Assembly (NCBI GenBank): GCA_002316295.1
Contig: DCDF01000083.1
Location: 47,265 to 59,996 of the forward strand
DNA length: 12,732 nucleotides
Reading direction: 5' to 3'
DNA from: Syntrophaceae bacterium UBA1062
GTDB taxonomy: Bacteria > Desulfobacterota > Desulfomonilia > UBA1062
Within the stretch, counting starts at the first letter, position 1. Each line of letters opens with the position of its first letter. The position numbers were made by a program, and so were the translations under genes. The notes under the pieces are model-generated. The model was given only the letters and a program-made list of their open reading frames with translations, made no database searches and had not been told where the DNA came from. This document shows positions 6,170 through 12,732 of this stretch, in pieces.

Positions 6170-6364
6170 CTACTGAGCTGCCTCCTCACCGGTGTCTTCC
6201 AGCTGTTCCTGTCCCTCCTGAAGCTGCTCCCCGCCTTCTTCCACCGCCTCGTCGACTTGCTCGCCGGCGCGTTCCGCCGGGCCCTGCTGCTCACAGCCCG
6301 GAAATCCCAGGAACATGACCGCCATGACCAGCGCGGTTGTGATGCCCTTGATGAATTTCTTCAT
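6170..6364 (-). CDS. Small acidic lipoprotein of unknown function (entericidin-like in form)
   Basis: A 64-residue protein with a textbook signal: MKKFIKG, a hydrophobic stretch, then FPGC with Cys24 as the likely lipidated residue. The lipobox is imperfect because Pro occupies -2. The mature part is only about 41 residues, rich in Glu, Gln and Gly, with repeats such as GEQVDEAVEEGGEQLQEGQEQLED, probably an amphipathic or disordered helix. Small lipoproteins starting CxxxGPAExAGE-like are widespread, and entericidin-type proteins have the same plan, but homology at this size is hard to judge. An AAGGAGGAAAA ribosome site directly before the ATG strongly supports a real gene. It appears to be a single-gene unit. 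The AT-rich stretch 6385-6420 upstream is a likely promoter region. Confidence 0.8.
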   Translation of the reverse strand: MKKFIKGITTALVMAVMFLGFPGCEQQGPAERAGEQVDEAVEEGGEQLQEGQEQLEDTGEEAAQ

Positions 6365-6475
6365 TTTTCCTCCTTCTCATGACATTCAGTAGATATAAAT
6401 AATGAATACTTTATCGAAGAGAAAAACCAAGGTCTCGGATTGTGTGGCGACGTCCGGAGGTCCTCCCGGTGACGG

Positions 6476-7036
6476 TCATGGATCCGCAGGCTTCAATCTG
6501 GAAACCGTGCAGTGGATCTGAAGCCTGTTCGCCTGCGGGAAGTAGTTGAAGACCGCGCCGTCACCGTACTTGTATCCTATGAGCCTTATCCTCCCATCGA
6601 AAACCGCGCCTTCCGGAGACGACAGGTACAGGTCCGCGGCTTCTCTGCCGGTATAGTCGCCTTCGGAGATGCCCACGAGCTTGTGCTGCGGCGTGTGGAA
6701 TGTGAAAACGACCTGGGGCGGCTCTGCTCCTTCGCTGAGCGAATCGACCAGCGCATCGGAGGGATAGCAGGTCAGATGCAGCGCGTTTTCCCGGTCCGCC
6801 TTGACCAGGCGGCATGCATCGCTGCTGTCGATCTCGAGGCCGGGCGCAAGTCTCTCGTTCAGCATGGCAAACGCCTTTTTCTTCTTCTGGTCCGCACAGA
6901 TAGAGCAGGGGTCTGCGGCGGCCTCCGCCAGGAGGAGGAGAGGCTCCTCGGGCAGGCCGCAGGCATGCGGCGTGGAGACGGCCGTCGCCAGGAACAGTGC
7001 GGCAACCACAGGGAGCGCATGTGCCGGGTATCTCAT
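6476..7036 (-). CDS. Secreted cysteine-containing protein of unknown function
   Basis: I do not recognise a family. The 186-residue product has an N-terminal signal peptide, hydrophobic at about 8-20, probably cut after the PHA at 23-25. Six cysteines remain if Cys26 is kept: 26, 44, 47, 75, 90 and 176. CSIC at 44-47 is a CxxC followed by a KKKK patch. An even number of cysteines in an exported protein suggests disulfides. The C-terminal half looks beta-rich (PQVVFTFHT, RIRLIGYKYGDGAVFNYF). Its ATG overlaps the stop of the hydrolase gene by ATGA, and AAGGAGG lies ten bases before the start, so it is the last gene of the minus-strand operon. Expected location is periplasm or outer membrane surface. 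Confidence 0.8.
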   Translation of the reverse strand: MRYPAHALPVVAALFLATAVSTPHACGLPEEPLLLLAEAAADPCSICADQKKKKAFAMLNERLAPGLEIDSSDACRLVKADRENALHLTCYPSDALVDSLSEGAEPPQVVFTFHTPQHKLVGISEGDYTGREAADLYLSSPEGAVFDGRIRLIGYKYGDGAVFNYFPQANRLQIHCTVSRLKPADP

Positions 7037-7857
7037 GGCCGATATGCCTCCTTGTGCTCAAGGGAGCCGGTGATGAAATCGTCGACGCCCGATTCATACA
7101 CAGCCAGTGAATCGAGGAATCCCCTGTTGTGGGAGCCCTGTATGACGAGAAAAGCTTTCTTCCCCCGCGCGGCATCATACAGGGACCTGCCGTGGCTGAA
7201 TGGAATCATCTCGTCATCTTTGCTGTGAATGACGAGCACCGGCGCATCAACCTGCTCCAAACGGCTGCGCACGGGGTAGACATAGTTCGCCAGGACGCAC
7301 GCGGCAATCCAGCCGAAGCGCTCGCGGACCAGATCCTCAAGAGAGGTGAACGATGATTCGATGATGAGGAGGCCGCAGGGATGCTCCGCAGCCGTCCCGG
7401 CGGCGACGGCGCCCCCCAGGGATCTGCCCCAGATGACGATCGTTTCGGGGACGATCTCCCGCTCTTCGACCAGGTATCGGTAGCATGCCTCGGCATCCAG
7501 ATACGTTCCCTGCTCGGACGGTGCGCCTCCGCTTTTGCCGTATCCCCGGTAGTCGAAGACGAGCATGTTGAGATTGAGCCTGCCGGCGATCACAAGCGTG
7601 TCCAGGCGGTCGGCGATATTTCCTCCGTTGCCGTGACAGAACAGCACCGTGCCCCTGGGGTCTGCGGCAGGGACCCACCAGCCGGTGATCCTCACGCCGT
7701 CGGAAGTCTCGATGACCACGTCTTCATAGGCCAGGCCCGCATCCGTGGGAGTTCGCAGAACTTCTCCGCAGGGGTGGTAAATCAGGTTTGCCGTGCACCC
7801 GGCGACAAGAAATGCGCCTGCGAGAAGGATGATGATCCTGAACATTCTGTGCTTCAT
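7033..7857 (-). CDS. Alpha/beta-hydrolase lipoprotein (BEM46/ABHD13-like)
   Basis: A 274-residue serine hydrolase predicted to be anchored at the membrane. The signal ends in LVAGC with Cys21 as lipidation site. The fold then runs in order: oxyanion-region motif CHGNGGN (74-80), FDYRGYGKSGG (101-111), nucleophile elbow GRSLGG with Ser146, acid Asp214 or Asp215 in HSKDDEMIP, and His243 in GSHNRG. The triad is complete. This is the BEM46-like/Hydrolase_4 branch, which includes esterases and thioesterase-like enzymes of unknown substrate. It starts 13 bp after the DUF4105 gene ends, and the following gene overlaps it, so it is part of the same operon. The company of envelope proteins suggests a lipid, acyl or peptidoglycan-ester substrate outside the cytoplasm; that is inference. 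The ribosome site before ATG is weak (GGCGGAG, very close). Confidence 0.92.
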   Translation of the reverse strand: MKHRMFRIIILLAGAFLVAGCTANLIYHPCGEVLRTPTDAGLAYEDVVIETSDGVRITGWWVPAADPRGTVLFCHGNGGNIADRLDTLVIAGRLNLNMLVFDYRGYGKSGGAPSEQGTYLDAEACYRYLVEEREIVPETIVIWGRSLGGAVAAGTAAEHPCGLLIIESSFTSLEDLVRERFGWIAACVLANYVYPVRSRLEQVDAPVLVIHSKDDEMIPFSHGRSLYDAARGKKAFLVIQGSHNRGFLDSLAVYESGVDDFITGSLEHKEAYRP

Positions 7858-7870
7858 TATCTCCGCCTTG

Positions 7871-9802
7871 CTAGAAGAAAAGGTTCCACAGGGCTTTTGC
7901 CTCTGTCTGGTAGATGTCGTGTGTCCTGCTCCGACAGACTTCTATCGAGACACTCTGATCAGGGTTGATAACGAAGTTCTGATGCACGGCCGCCTCAAAA
8001 AAGTTGCGGGTGTCTCCCAGGGAGTAGTAGATGTCCCTGACAAACGCGTGCACCTTCCAGAAACGGCACAGGTTTCCAACAGCCCCTGCCGAGCCGCCCA
8101 TGCCCGCTGAATAGTTCTTTTCAAGCACCACGCCGATGTTGATGTCGGTCTCCAGCATTGTGTAGATCAGGCCTTCTGTATTGTTCCCAAATGCAAAGCC
8201 TGCGCCCGGGTTGATCCGGTACACCAGACGGTCTTTGTCGTGGTCTGCTTCCACCCTGAACAGGCCGGTGCTCAATTTCCATGATATGGGGCGGAAGAAG
8301 CGGTCCCTCGGGGAAAGGGAAAAGATGTCGATGACATCGAGCCTTTCCAGAAAGAGCCTGCGGTCCTCCGGGCGATACCTCAGGGCAACATCGGCGAAAA
8401 CGAGCTGTGCCCCTTCGACATAGCCGCCGTCATAATCCATGAGATGGTGGTATGCAGGCCTGATCCTGATCTCGGCAAAGGCGTCGTCTCCTTTTATCCC
8501 GGCCCCCAGAGAAACCCGGTTGGAATGATGCCCTCTGTCGGGCTGTAAGGGGACAGGGGCTCGGGAGAGACCGTTCTCAGAAGATATGCCCAGGGCGCTG
8601 CGCATCTGAAGGATCCTGAGAAAGCGCTCCTGGTATGTCTCCTCGGGCACTCGGCGCTTGGTGTAGAGAAACTGGAGATATTCTCCCGCGAGCTCGCAGA
8701 TCGTTCGCTGCTCCTGCACGGAAAGATCTGTTTGAGAAAAGGTGCCTTCCTGCACGTCTCCCTTCGCAAGTGCCAGTGCCTTTTCCTGCCCGTGCCCGTC
8801 CAGGTTCGACGCCAGGTGCCTGATCTTCGTCGTCCTCGACGGCCGGTACGATGCCTCTGTGATCAGGCCCTGCTCCTGTATGGCGCGTATGGAGTCCAGA
8901 GGAATCAGCCACCCGTGGAACCTTTGGGAGAGCTCCAGGGACGGGCGGGCGGCCTCCAGAAGAAAATAGAGGAGATACGAGCAGTTCTCCTGGAAAAAGT
9001 AATAGTCCGAGGCAATGGATTCGAGCTCGCGGATGTGCAGGAGCATCCGCCTGATCTCCGGTTCCGTCAGGTTGAGGCGGTACTCCCAGATATCGCGGTG
9101 ATCAACGTCGCTGTATTGCTGGAGCTTGGCATAGTACGGCAGCACGGCGAAATATCCCGGATACATCCCGAACAGACCCTTGACGGCGAAAAATGGACCG
9201 AAAGTCTCGTTCGTTACAGCCGAATAGCTGACCGAGTAGGACAGCAGCTTGCTCCTGTCGGCGGTCTCGATGAAGAGAAGGGTATGGCCGAACATGGATG
9301 CGGGGCTGTTGAGATGGGCCATGGGAAACGCCAGGGTGACGGACGAGGGCCTGTTGGCTTCCATGAAGTTCTCGAACGATCTGCAGGCGGGCACGGGGAG
9401 CCGTCCGGTATCGATGCCGAGCTTTTCGGTGAGCCACTCGAAACGGGCCGCGAACCTGCATACGGCGGAGGCGTTCTCATTGTCTGCGGGAGCAAAGAAC
9501 GCACGGATCGTGGCCTCGAGCTCGGAGACGGGATTTGTCTTGCCGTCGGGTGCCAGAAAGAAATTCGGGTCGTCGATGAGGCTCTCAATGCCGATAATCC
9601 GCTGCTGATAGTGCATGAGGATGTGCCAATAGCGGTCGTCATGGAGTTTCTGCCGGCGGGCGGCTTCCAGAAGCTCCTCACAGTAGGGCGGGTCCTGGGC
9701 GAATGCGGGCGGGGAAAAAAAGATACAGGAAATGATGACAATGAGAGGGAAGAGGATACGGGCGATATTCCTCCCGTATCTCCTTCCCGGTGCTGTGCCC
9801 AT
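7871..9802 (-). CDS. DUF4105 (Lnb N-terminal-like) protein with barrel-like C-terminal domain
   Basis: A 643-residue exported protein. The signal peptide (arginines to about 15, hydrophobic 16-34) most likely ends AFA-Q at 35-36; IISC at 23-26 could also be read as a lipobox, but the hydrophobic run continues past it. The DUF4105 domain spans about 155-335 and shows the family's hallmark AHLNSPASMFGHTLL (His163, His173) and QENCSYLLYFLLEA (Cys274), probable catalytic His and Cys of a papain/NlpC-like fold. The same domain occurs in Lnb, the lipoprotein intramolecular transacylase. Residues about 420-643 alternate polar and hydrophobic positions in short strands and end in NLFF, a C-terminal Phe typical of outer-membrane barrels. 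It starts 10 bp after the DUF3015 stop with no Shine-Dalgarno, so translation may depend on coupling. Acyltransferase or amidase activity is only a suggestion. Confidence 0.9.
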   Translation of the reverse strand: MGTAPGRRYGRNIARILFPLIVIISCIFFSPPAFAQDPPYCEELLEAARRQKLHDDRYWHILMHYQQRIIGIESLIDDPNFFLAPDGKTNPVSELEATIRAFFAPADNENASAVCRFAARFEWLTEKLGIDTGRLPVPACRSFENFMEANRPSSVTLAFPMAHLNSPASMFGHTLLFIETADRSKLLSYSVSYSAVTNETFGPFFAVKGLFGMYPGYFAVLPYYAKLQQYSDVDHRDIWEYRLNLTEPEIRRMLLHIRELESIASDYYFFQENCSYLLYFLLEAARPSLELSQRFHGWLIPLDSIRAIQEQGLITEASYRPSRTTKIRHLASNLDGHGQEKALALAKGDVQEGTFSQTDLSVQEQRTICELAGEYLQFLYTKRRVPEETYQERFLRILQMRSALGISSENGLSRAPVPLQPDRGHHSNRVSLGAGIKGDDAFAEIRIRPAYHHLMDYDGGYVEGAQLVFADVALRYRPEDRRLFLERLDVIDIFSLSPRDRFFRPISWKLSTGLFRVEADHDKDRLVYRINPGAGFAFGNNTEGLIYTMLETDINIGVVLEKNYSAGMGGSAGAVGNLCRFWKVHAFVRDIYYSLGDTRNFFEAAVHQNFVINPDQSVSIEVCRSRTHDIYQTEAKALWNLFF

Positions 9803-9812
9803 CTATTGTTTG

Positions 9813-10274
9813 TTACATCAGGGACTCGATGTGGCTGAGCACATCGACACTGCTGACCTGCGGCGAGGTGTAGATGCGGCTGAAATTGCTCTGCAGCAGT
9901 GCGTAGAAGTCCGCCCTGGAGCCTTCGGGCACTTCCATGAGAACGGCCAGGGTGTTGAGGTATTCTCCCTGCCCTCTGGCTATGTCATTGGCCAGGTTGT
10001 CCATGTTGTCAGCAACATAGGAGTTGATCGTTTCCCTGCTGACGAACTTCTTGGGCTGCTCGCAGTTCAGCGTGCCCGAGGTGATGCCGAATGTCTGGTT
10101 TCCGCAGGTCCCGTTGGTCGTCACGGCGAGAACCTGGAAGGCCAGGCCGTCGTTACCCTGCATGATGAGGGACCCGAGCCCGCATCCGGTGTTCTTCTGG
10201 TTGGCGGCGAGGCATGATGATACCGGTATCGCGATGAAGCTCACCACAACTACAGCCAAGACAAGTTTTTTCAT
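9813..10274 (-). CDS. DUF3015 family secreted protein
   Basis: A 153-residue protein of the DUF3015 family, recognised from NTGCGLGS, a Gly/Asp turn, then QVLAVTTNGTCGNQTFGITSGTLNC near the N-terminus and NLANDIARGQGEYLNTLAVLM in the C-terminal half. The function of the family is not known. The signal peptide runs MKKLVLAVVVVSFIAIPVSSCLA and is probably cut after ALA-like SCLA at about 23; VSSC could alternatively be a lipobox. Cysteines in GCGLG, TCGN and LNC may pair. AAGGAGGA sits at ideal distance before the ATG, the strongest ribosome site in the operon, fitting the first gene. The DUF4105 gene follows after 10 bp. I infer that the two products act together in the envelope. Confidence 0.9.
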   Translation of the reverse strand: MKKLVLAVVVVSFIAIPVSSCLAANQKNTGCGLGSLIMQGNDGLAFQVLAVTTNGTCGNQTFGITSGTLNCEQPKKFVSRETINSYVADNMDNLANDIARGQGEYLNTLAVLMEVPEGSRADFYALLQSNFSRIYTSPQVSSVDVLSHIESLM

Positions 10275-11014
10275 TATGCTTCCTCCTTGATATTTTTTGG
10301 ATAAGCAGACAATGCCCGGTCATGTTGAAGGCTCGGGGGACGGACGGCTGCAGAATCGCCGCTGGAATCAGCCCTTGAGAGCAGCACCCGAATCTCCATA
10401 CAATACCACATCAGAGTTCCCATTCACCTGTATGGGTATCGAAGTACATATCAGATGTCAAGGAAATTTAGGCACATCCATCAATATCCCATCGTCGGCA
10501 GATCATGCCGGTAACTCACGTCATGAAATGGCATGTCCTGGCCGCTGATTTTTCCGGGTCTGCGAACAAGCCCGGCAGAGTGCGTGATGATAAGCCCAGG
10601 GATCATTTCACAGACAGAATCGTATGTTATTATCCCGGTCAAACGGCTGAGAGAGAACGATACCTCCAGTCACCAGCTCCTGCCGGCGGCGGGGGACTAT
10701 GGAGAGGAGGATCGTAGCAAGATCGGCCCCGGTTTCTCACTCCCGGGCCAGGGGAGAGGGAGCCGAACTCTCTTGTCCGGCGCAGATTCCCGTGGGGGTG
10801 AGGTTACGGGGCTGCCCTGGGGTCGAGCCTCTGGATATTTCTTCAAAAGGCTGTCCAGAAAACTGCTGGAGCCCTTCGTACCTCTGGCCCCGCGGCTGTT
10901 TTTCAGCATTGATGGTCTTTGATTCCACAGCCGGGCAAATTGCCCTTCACGGTGGCCCGGCTATTCGCTCTGCTATTCGAAACCATGTCGGTGACGCCTG
11001 TCCGTCGAATCATA
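10275..11014. other. Gene-free stretch with several small inverted repeats
   Basis: No open frame here has both a ribosome site and believable composition. The right end is the 3' side of the AtuA-family gene; the left end must hold the promoter of the DUF3015 operon, though I find no convincing -35/-10 pair. Between 10740 and 10873 there is a run of short stems: CTCCC/GGGAG (10740-10744, 10752-10756), alternative GAGAG/CTCTC (10754-10758, 10768-10772), GCAG plus CCCGT with ACGGG plus CTGC (10782-10815), and TCCAG/CTGGA flanked by GGC/GCC (10849-10873). A T5 run (10899-10903) follows a GC-rich segment. It could be a plus-strand structured RNA, a decayed gene, or plain GC-rich spacer; I recognise no known RNA family. 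Confidence 0.5.
10929..10962. terminator. Strong stem-loop downstream of the AtuA-family gene
   Basis: AGCCGGGC (10929-10936) pairs perfectly with GCCCGGCT (10955-10962) with an 18-nt loop. An alternative hairpin, GGGC/GCCC around AAATT (10933-10945), competes with it. It lies 52 bp past the stop of the minus-strand AtuA-family gene. No T-tract follows on either strand, so it may be an RNA-stabilising 3' structure or Rho-associated end rather than an intrinsic terminator. Confidence 0.4.
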
Positions 11015-12732
11015 TCATGCACGGTGCGGGGCAACGAGCGATTCGGGCATGTCGATGATTCTGGCGCGCAGGTACTCGCCCAGGGTCTTGGCCTGCGGAT
11101 CGAGGCGCAAAGATGCGGCTGCCCCTTCACCGAGGATGCCTTTGATGTAGAAATTCAGGGCCAGGAGATTGGGGAGCTCGTAGCGTTCGATCTCGAAACC
11201 CTGAAGATCTTTCAACAGCGTGCTAAGCCTTTCCGTAGTGAGATACTGCCGGAGGAAGGCGTAGGCTTCGGGAGTCTTCGCCCACACACCCAGATTCGCG
11301 TTGCCTCCCTTGTCGCCCGAACGGGTGGCGAACACCCTTCCGAAGGGAGCCTTTACAGAGCCCCCGGCAGGCGCTGCAGGGATATCGACCTCGAGGGGCG
11401 ACGGCGGATCGAACCTGTCCGGAAGCGGCACAGCGGCTACGGCGAACTCATGGCCGTCGATGACGACCTTCTGGCTGATGCTGTCACTGGAAACCAGCGC
11501 AGGCCAGTACATGACGGCCGGGGAGCCCTTGGCGGGCGGGGCCGTGCCGGCAAAGCCCGGGATGTTGGCAAGGGCGAGCTCGACGATTTTCGACGATATC
11601 TTGTCAACTTTCTTCTGGTCCGGGTCGATCACTGTGATGCGCAAATAGGCGAACGCCTCCTCGTTCGTCTGCGGGTCTTCCTTGTCTGATCGAATGAGCT
11701 GGACAGAGACCTGCCGGAACTGATCTTTTCCTCCCAGCGAGTCGAAAAGAGTCTCTTCGACAATGCGGGCTTTCTGTTCGATATCGAGACCCGTGAGGAT
11801 CACGGTCATGGAGTTTCTGTAGCCTCCCATAGTGTTGATGCAGACCTTGGATGTGCCGGTCGGCGGCTCTCCCTTCACGCCGCTCACCAGAACCCTGCCC
11901 GGCTCCTGCAGAGAGACGCGGATGGTATCGAAGCGGGCGATCACGTCCGGGGTCAGGTAGCGCGGATCGCTGATCTCATAGAGGAGCTGGGCCTTGACTG
12001 TGTCCACCGAGACGAGACCGCCCGTACCCGGATGCTTGGTGATAACGAACGATCCGTCGTCGAACACCTCTGCGATCGGGAAGCCCACATTCCTGAAGTC
12101 CGGCACTTCGCCGATGAAGGAGTAGTTCCCACCCGTGGCCTGGGCTCCGCATTCGATGATGTGCCCGGCCGTGGCCGCGCCGGCGAGCCTGTCCCAGTCG
12201 TTCTGCTTCCAGCCGTGCCACCACGCCGCAGGGCCTAGTGTAAGGGATGCATCCGCTATGCGGCCCCCCACAACGATATCCGCTCCCATATCGAGCGCCT
12301 TCACGATTCCCCAGCACCCTAGATAAGCATTGGCAGTCAGGGTCATTGCCTTCGAGTAGCGCAAGGAGATGCCCTTGTCCATGTGGATGAGCTCCTCGCC
12401 TTCGGCCTGCAGGTCTTCCAGGCGGGCCATGATGTCGTCGCCCTCGATCCACGCGATCCTGGGGCGCAGCCCCAGGGTATCCGCGATCCTCTGCAGCTCT
12501 TCTGCAAGCGCCTTCGGGTTCAGGCCGCCCGCATTCGATACCACGCGGATCTCCCTGTCCAGACATTCCCCCATGACCTGCTCCATCTGTTTGAGAAAGG
12601 TGGGTACGTATCCGCCGGCTTTCGGGTCCTTCATCTTGAGCCTGAAGAGAATGGCCATGGTCAGCTCGGCAAGGTAATCACCTGTGAGAAAATCGATCGG
12701 TCCTCCCTGCACCATCTCCTTCGCCGCGCTCA
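11015..12732 (-). CDS. AtuA/DUF1446 family protein, two-domain form (5' end cut by window)
   Basis: The frame continues past the right edge (SAAKEM before the first visible Met at 12715), so the N-terminus is missing, probably only a short glycine-rich segment, since family members start shortly before a GGVDYLxGDYLAELTM-like motif, here GGPIDFLTGDYLAELTM. The large AtuA domain contains DNAGGLNPKAL-like SNAGGLNPKALAEEL, GADIVVGGRIADASLTLGP, IECGAQATGGNYSF and a KHPGTGGLVSVDTVKAQLLYEI segment. The last about 110 residues form the separate C-terminal AtuA domain, with GRVFATRSGDKGGNANLGVWAKTPEAY. In some species these two parts are separate genes; here they are fused. The family is named for acyclic terpene utilisation in Pseudomonas, but its reaction is not established. 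Genes upstream, beyond the window, would show the pathway, for instance acyl-CoA carboxylase or CoA-transferase. Confidence 0.93.
   Translation of the reverse strand, partial: SAAKEMVQGGPIDFLTGDYLAELTMAILFRLKMKDPKAGGYVPTFLKQMEQVMGECLDREIRVVSNAGGLNPKALAEELQRIADTLGLRPRIAWIEGDDIMARLEDLQAEGEELIHMDKGISLRYSKAMTLTANAYLGCWGIVKALDMGADIVVGGRIADASLTLGPAAWWHGWKQNDWDRLAGAATAGHIIECGAQATGGNYSFIGEVPDFRNVGFPIAEVFDDGSFVITKHPGTGGLVSVDTVKAQLLYEISDPRYLTPDVIARFDTIRVSLQEPGRVLVSGVKGEPPTGTSKVCINTMGGYRNSMTVILTGLDIEQKARIVEETLFDSLGGKDQFRQVSVQLIRSDKEDPQTNEEAFAYLRITVIDPDQKKVDKISSKIVELALANIPGFAGTAPPAKGSPAVMYWPALVSSDSISQKVVIDGHEFAVAAVPLPDRFDPPSPLEVDIPAAPAGGSVKAPFGRVFATRSGDKGGNANLGVWAKTPEAYAFLRQYLTTERLSTLLKDLQGFEIERYELPNLLALNFYIKGILGEGAAASLRLDPQAKTLGEYLRARIIDMPESLVAPHRA

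Noticed and set aside
6455..6470. GGAGG-T-CCTCC inverted repeat near the 3' end of the minus-strand operon
   Set aside because: The one-base centre cannot form a stable RNA hairpin, and no T-run follows in the operon's direction, so I did not call it a terminator.
6512..7228. Plus-strand open frame of 238 codons
   Set aside because: It is antisense to the secreted Cys protein and the hydrolase, which have signal peptides, good ribosome sites and an ATGA overlap. It is most likely an effect of GC-rich codon use.
9725..9727. Cys26 of the DUF4105 protein as a lipoprotein lipobox (IISC)
   Set aside because: The hydrophobic core continues beyond the Cys and ends in a better signal peptidase I site (AFA before Gln). 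I kept it as an alternative only.
8732..9838. Long plus-strand open frame of 368 codons
   Set aside because: It lies antisense to the DUF4105 gene, which has conserved motifs, a signal peptide and operon context. The plus-strand product has no recognisable motif and no ribosome site.
10297..10548. Plus-strand open frame of 83 codons just upstream of the DUF3015 gene
   Set aside because: It begins with TTG, has no Shine-Dalgarno and no family features, and sits where the DUF3015 promoter must be.
10533..10922. Plus-strand open frame of 129 codons in the gene-free stretch, with a minus-strand partner at 10697-10909
   Set aside because: Neither has a ribosome site or recognisable motif, and the several overlapping frames in the same place look like non-coding GC-rich DNA. 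A decayed gene cannot be excluded.
10919..11689. Plus-strand open frame of 256 codons
   Set aside because: It runs antisense to the conserved C-terminal AtuA domain; composition is that of a shadow frame.

Overview
The window looks like chromosomal DNA of a Gram-negative, GC-rich proteobacterium-like organism. A member of the Desulfobacterota (former Deltaproteobacteria) is my best guess. The reasons are lipoprotein and outer-membrane-type proteins (a DUF4105 protein ending in a barrel-like domain, a DUF3015 protein), a FixL/FixJ-style two-component pair, an Fe-type superoxide dismutase, and an AtuA (DUF1446) protein of a kind often seen in organisms that degrade fatty or branched acids. This assignment is inference; there is no rRNA or marker gene here to settle it. 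I see no mobile element, CRISPR array, tRNA or rRNA.

Layout. The left edge (2-901, +) is the C-terminal part of an M16-family zinc metallopeptidase. From 1103 to 5967 (+) lies a regulatory and stress block: a membrane histidine kinase with two PAS domains, a FixJ/LuxR-type response regulator overlapping it by ATGA, a receiver-only response regulator, a compact sigma-70-family factor, and an iron superoxide dismutase. From 6170 to 10274 everything is on the minus strand: a small acidic lipoprotein gene, then a tight four-gene envelope operon transcribed right to left (DUF3015 protein, DUF4105 protein, alpha/beta-hydrolase lipoprotein, secreted cysteine-containing protein of unknown function). 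A gene-free stretch of about 740 bp (10275-11014) follows. The right edge (11015-12732, -) is an AtuA/DUF1446 protein truncated at its N-terminus by the window end.

How the genes may work together. The most interesting part is the block 1.1-6.0 kb. An identical 13-bp sequence, ACTAAAGTCCAAT, occurs before the receiver-only regulator (3714-3726) and before the sigma factor gene (4272-4284). At the second place it forms a perfect palindrome that overlaps another one. In both places the site array ends on the first base of a plausible -35 element. I infer that the FixJ-type regulator activates both genes, giving a cascade: kinase, then LuxR-type regulator, then a sigma factor, plus a receiver-only protein that could feed back on the phosphorelay. 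The sigma factor is odd: it joins region 2 to region 4 with almost no region 3. Its mRNA leader contains nested inverted repeats. Superoxide dismutase directly downstream hints at a redox or envelope-stress output, but that link is positional only.
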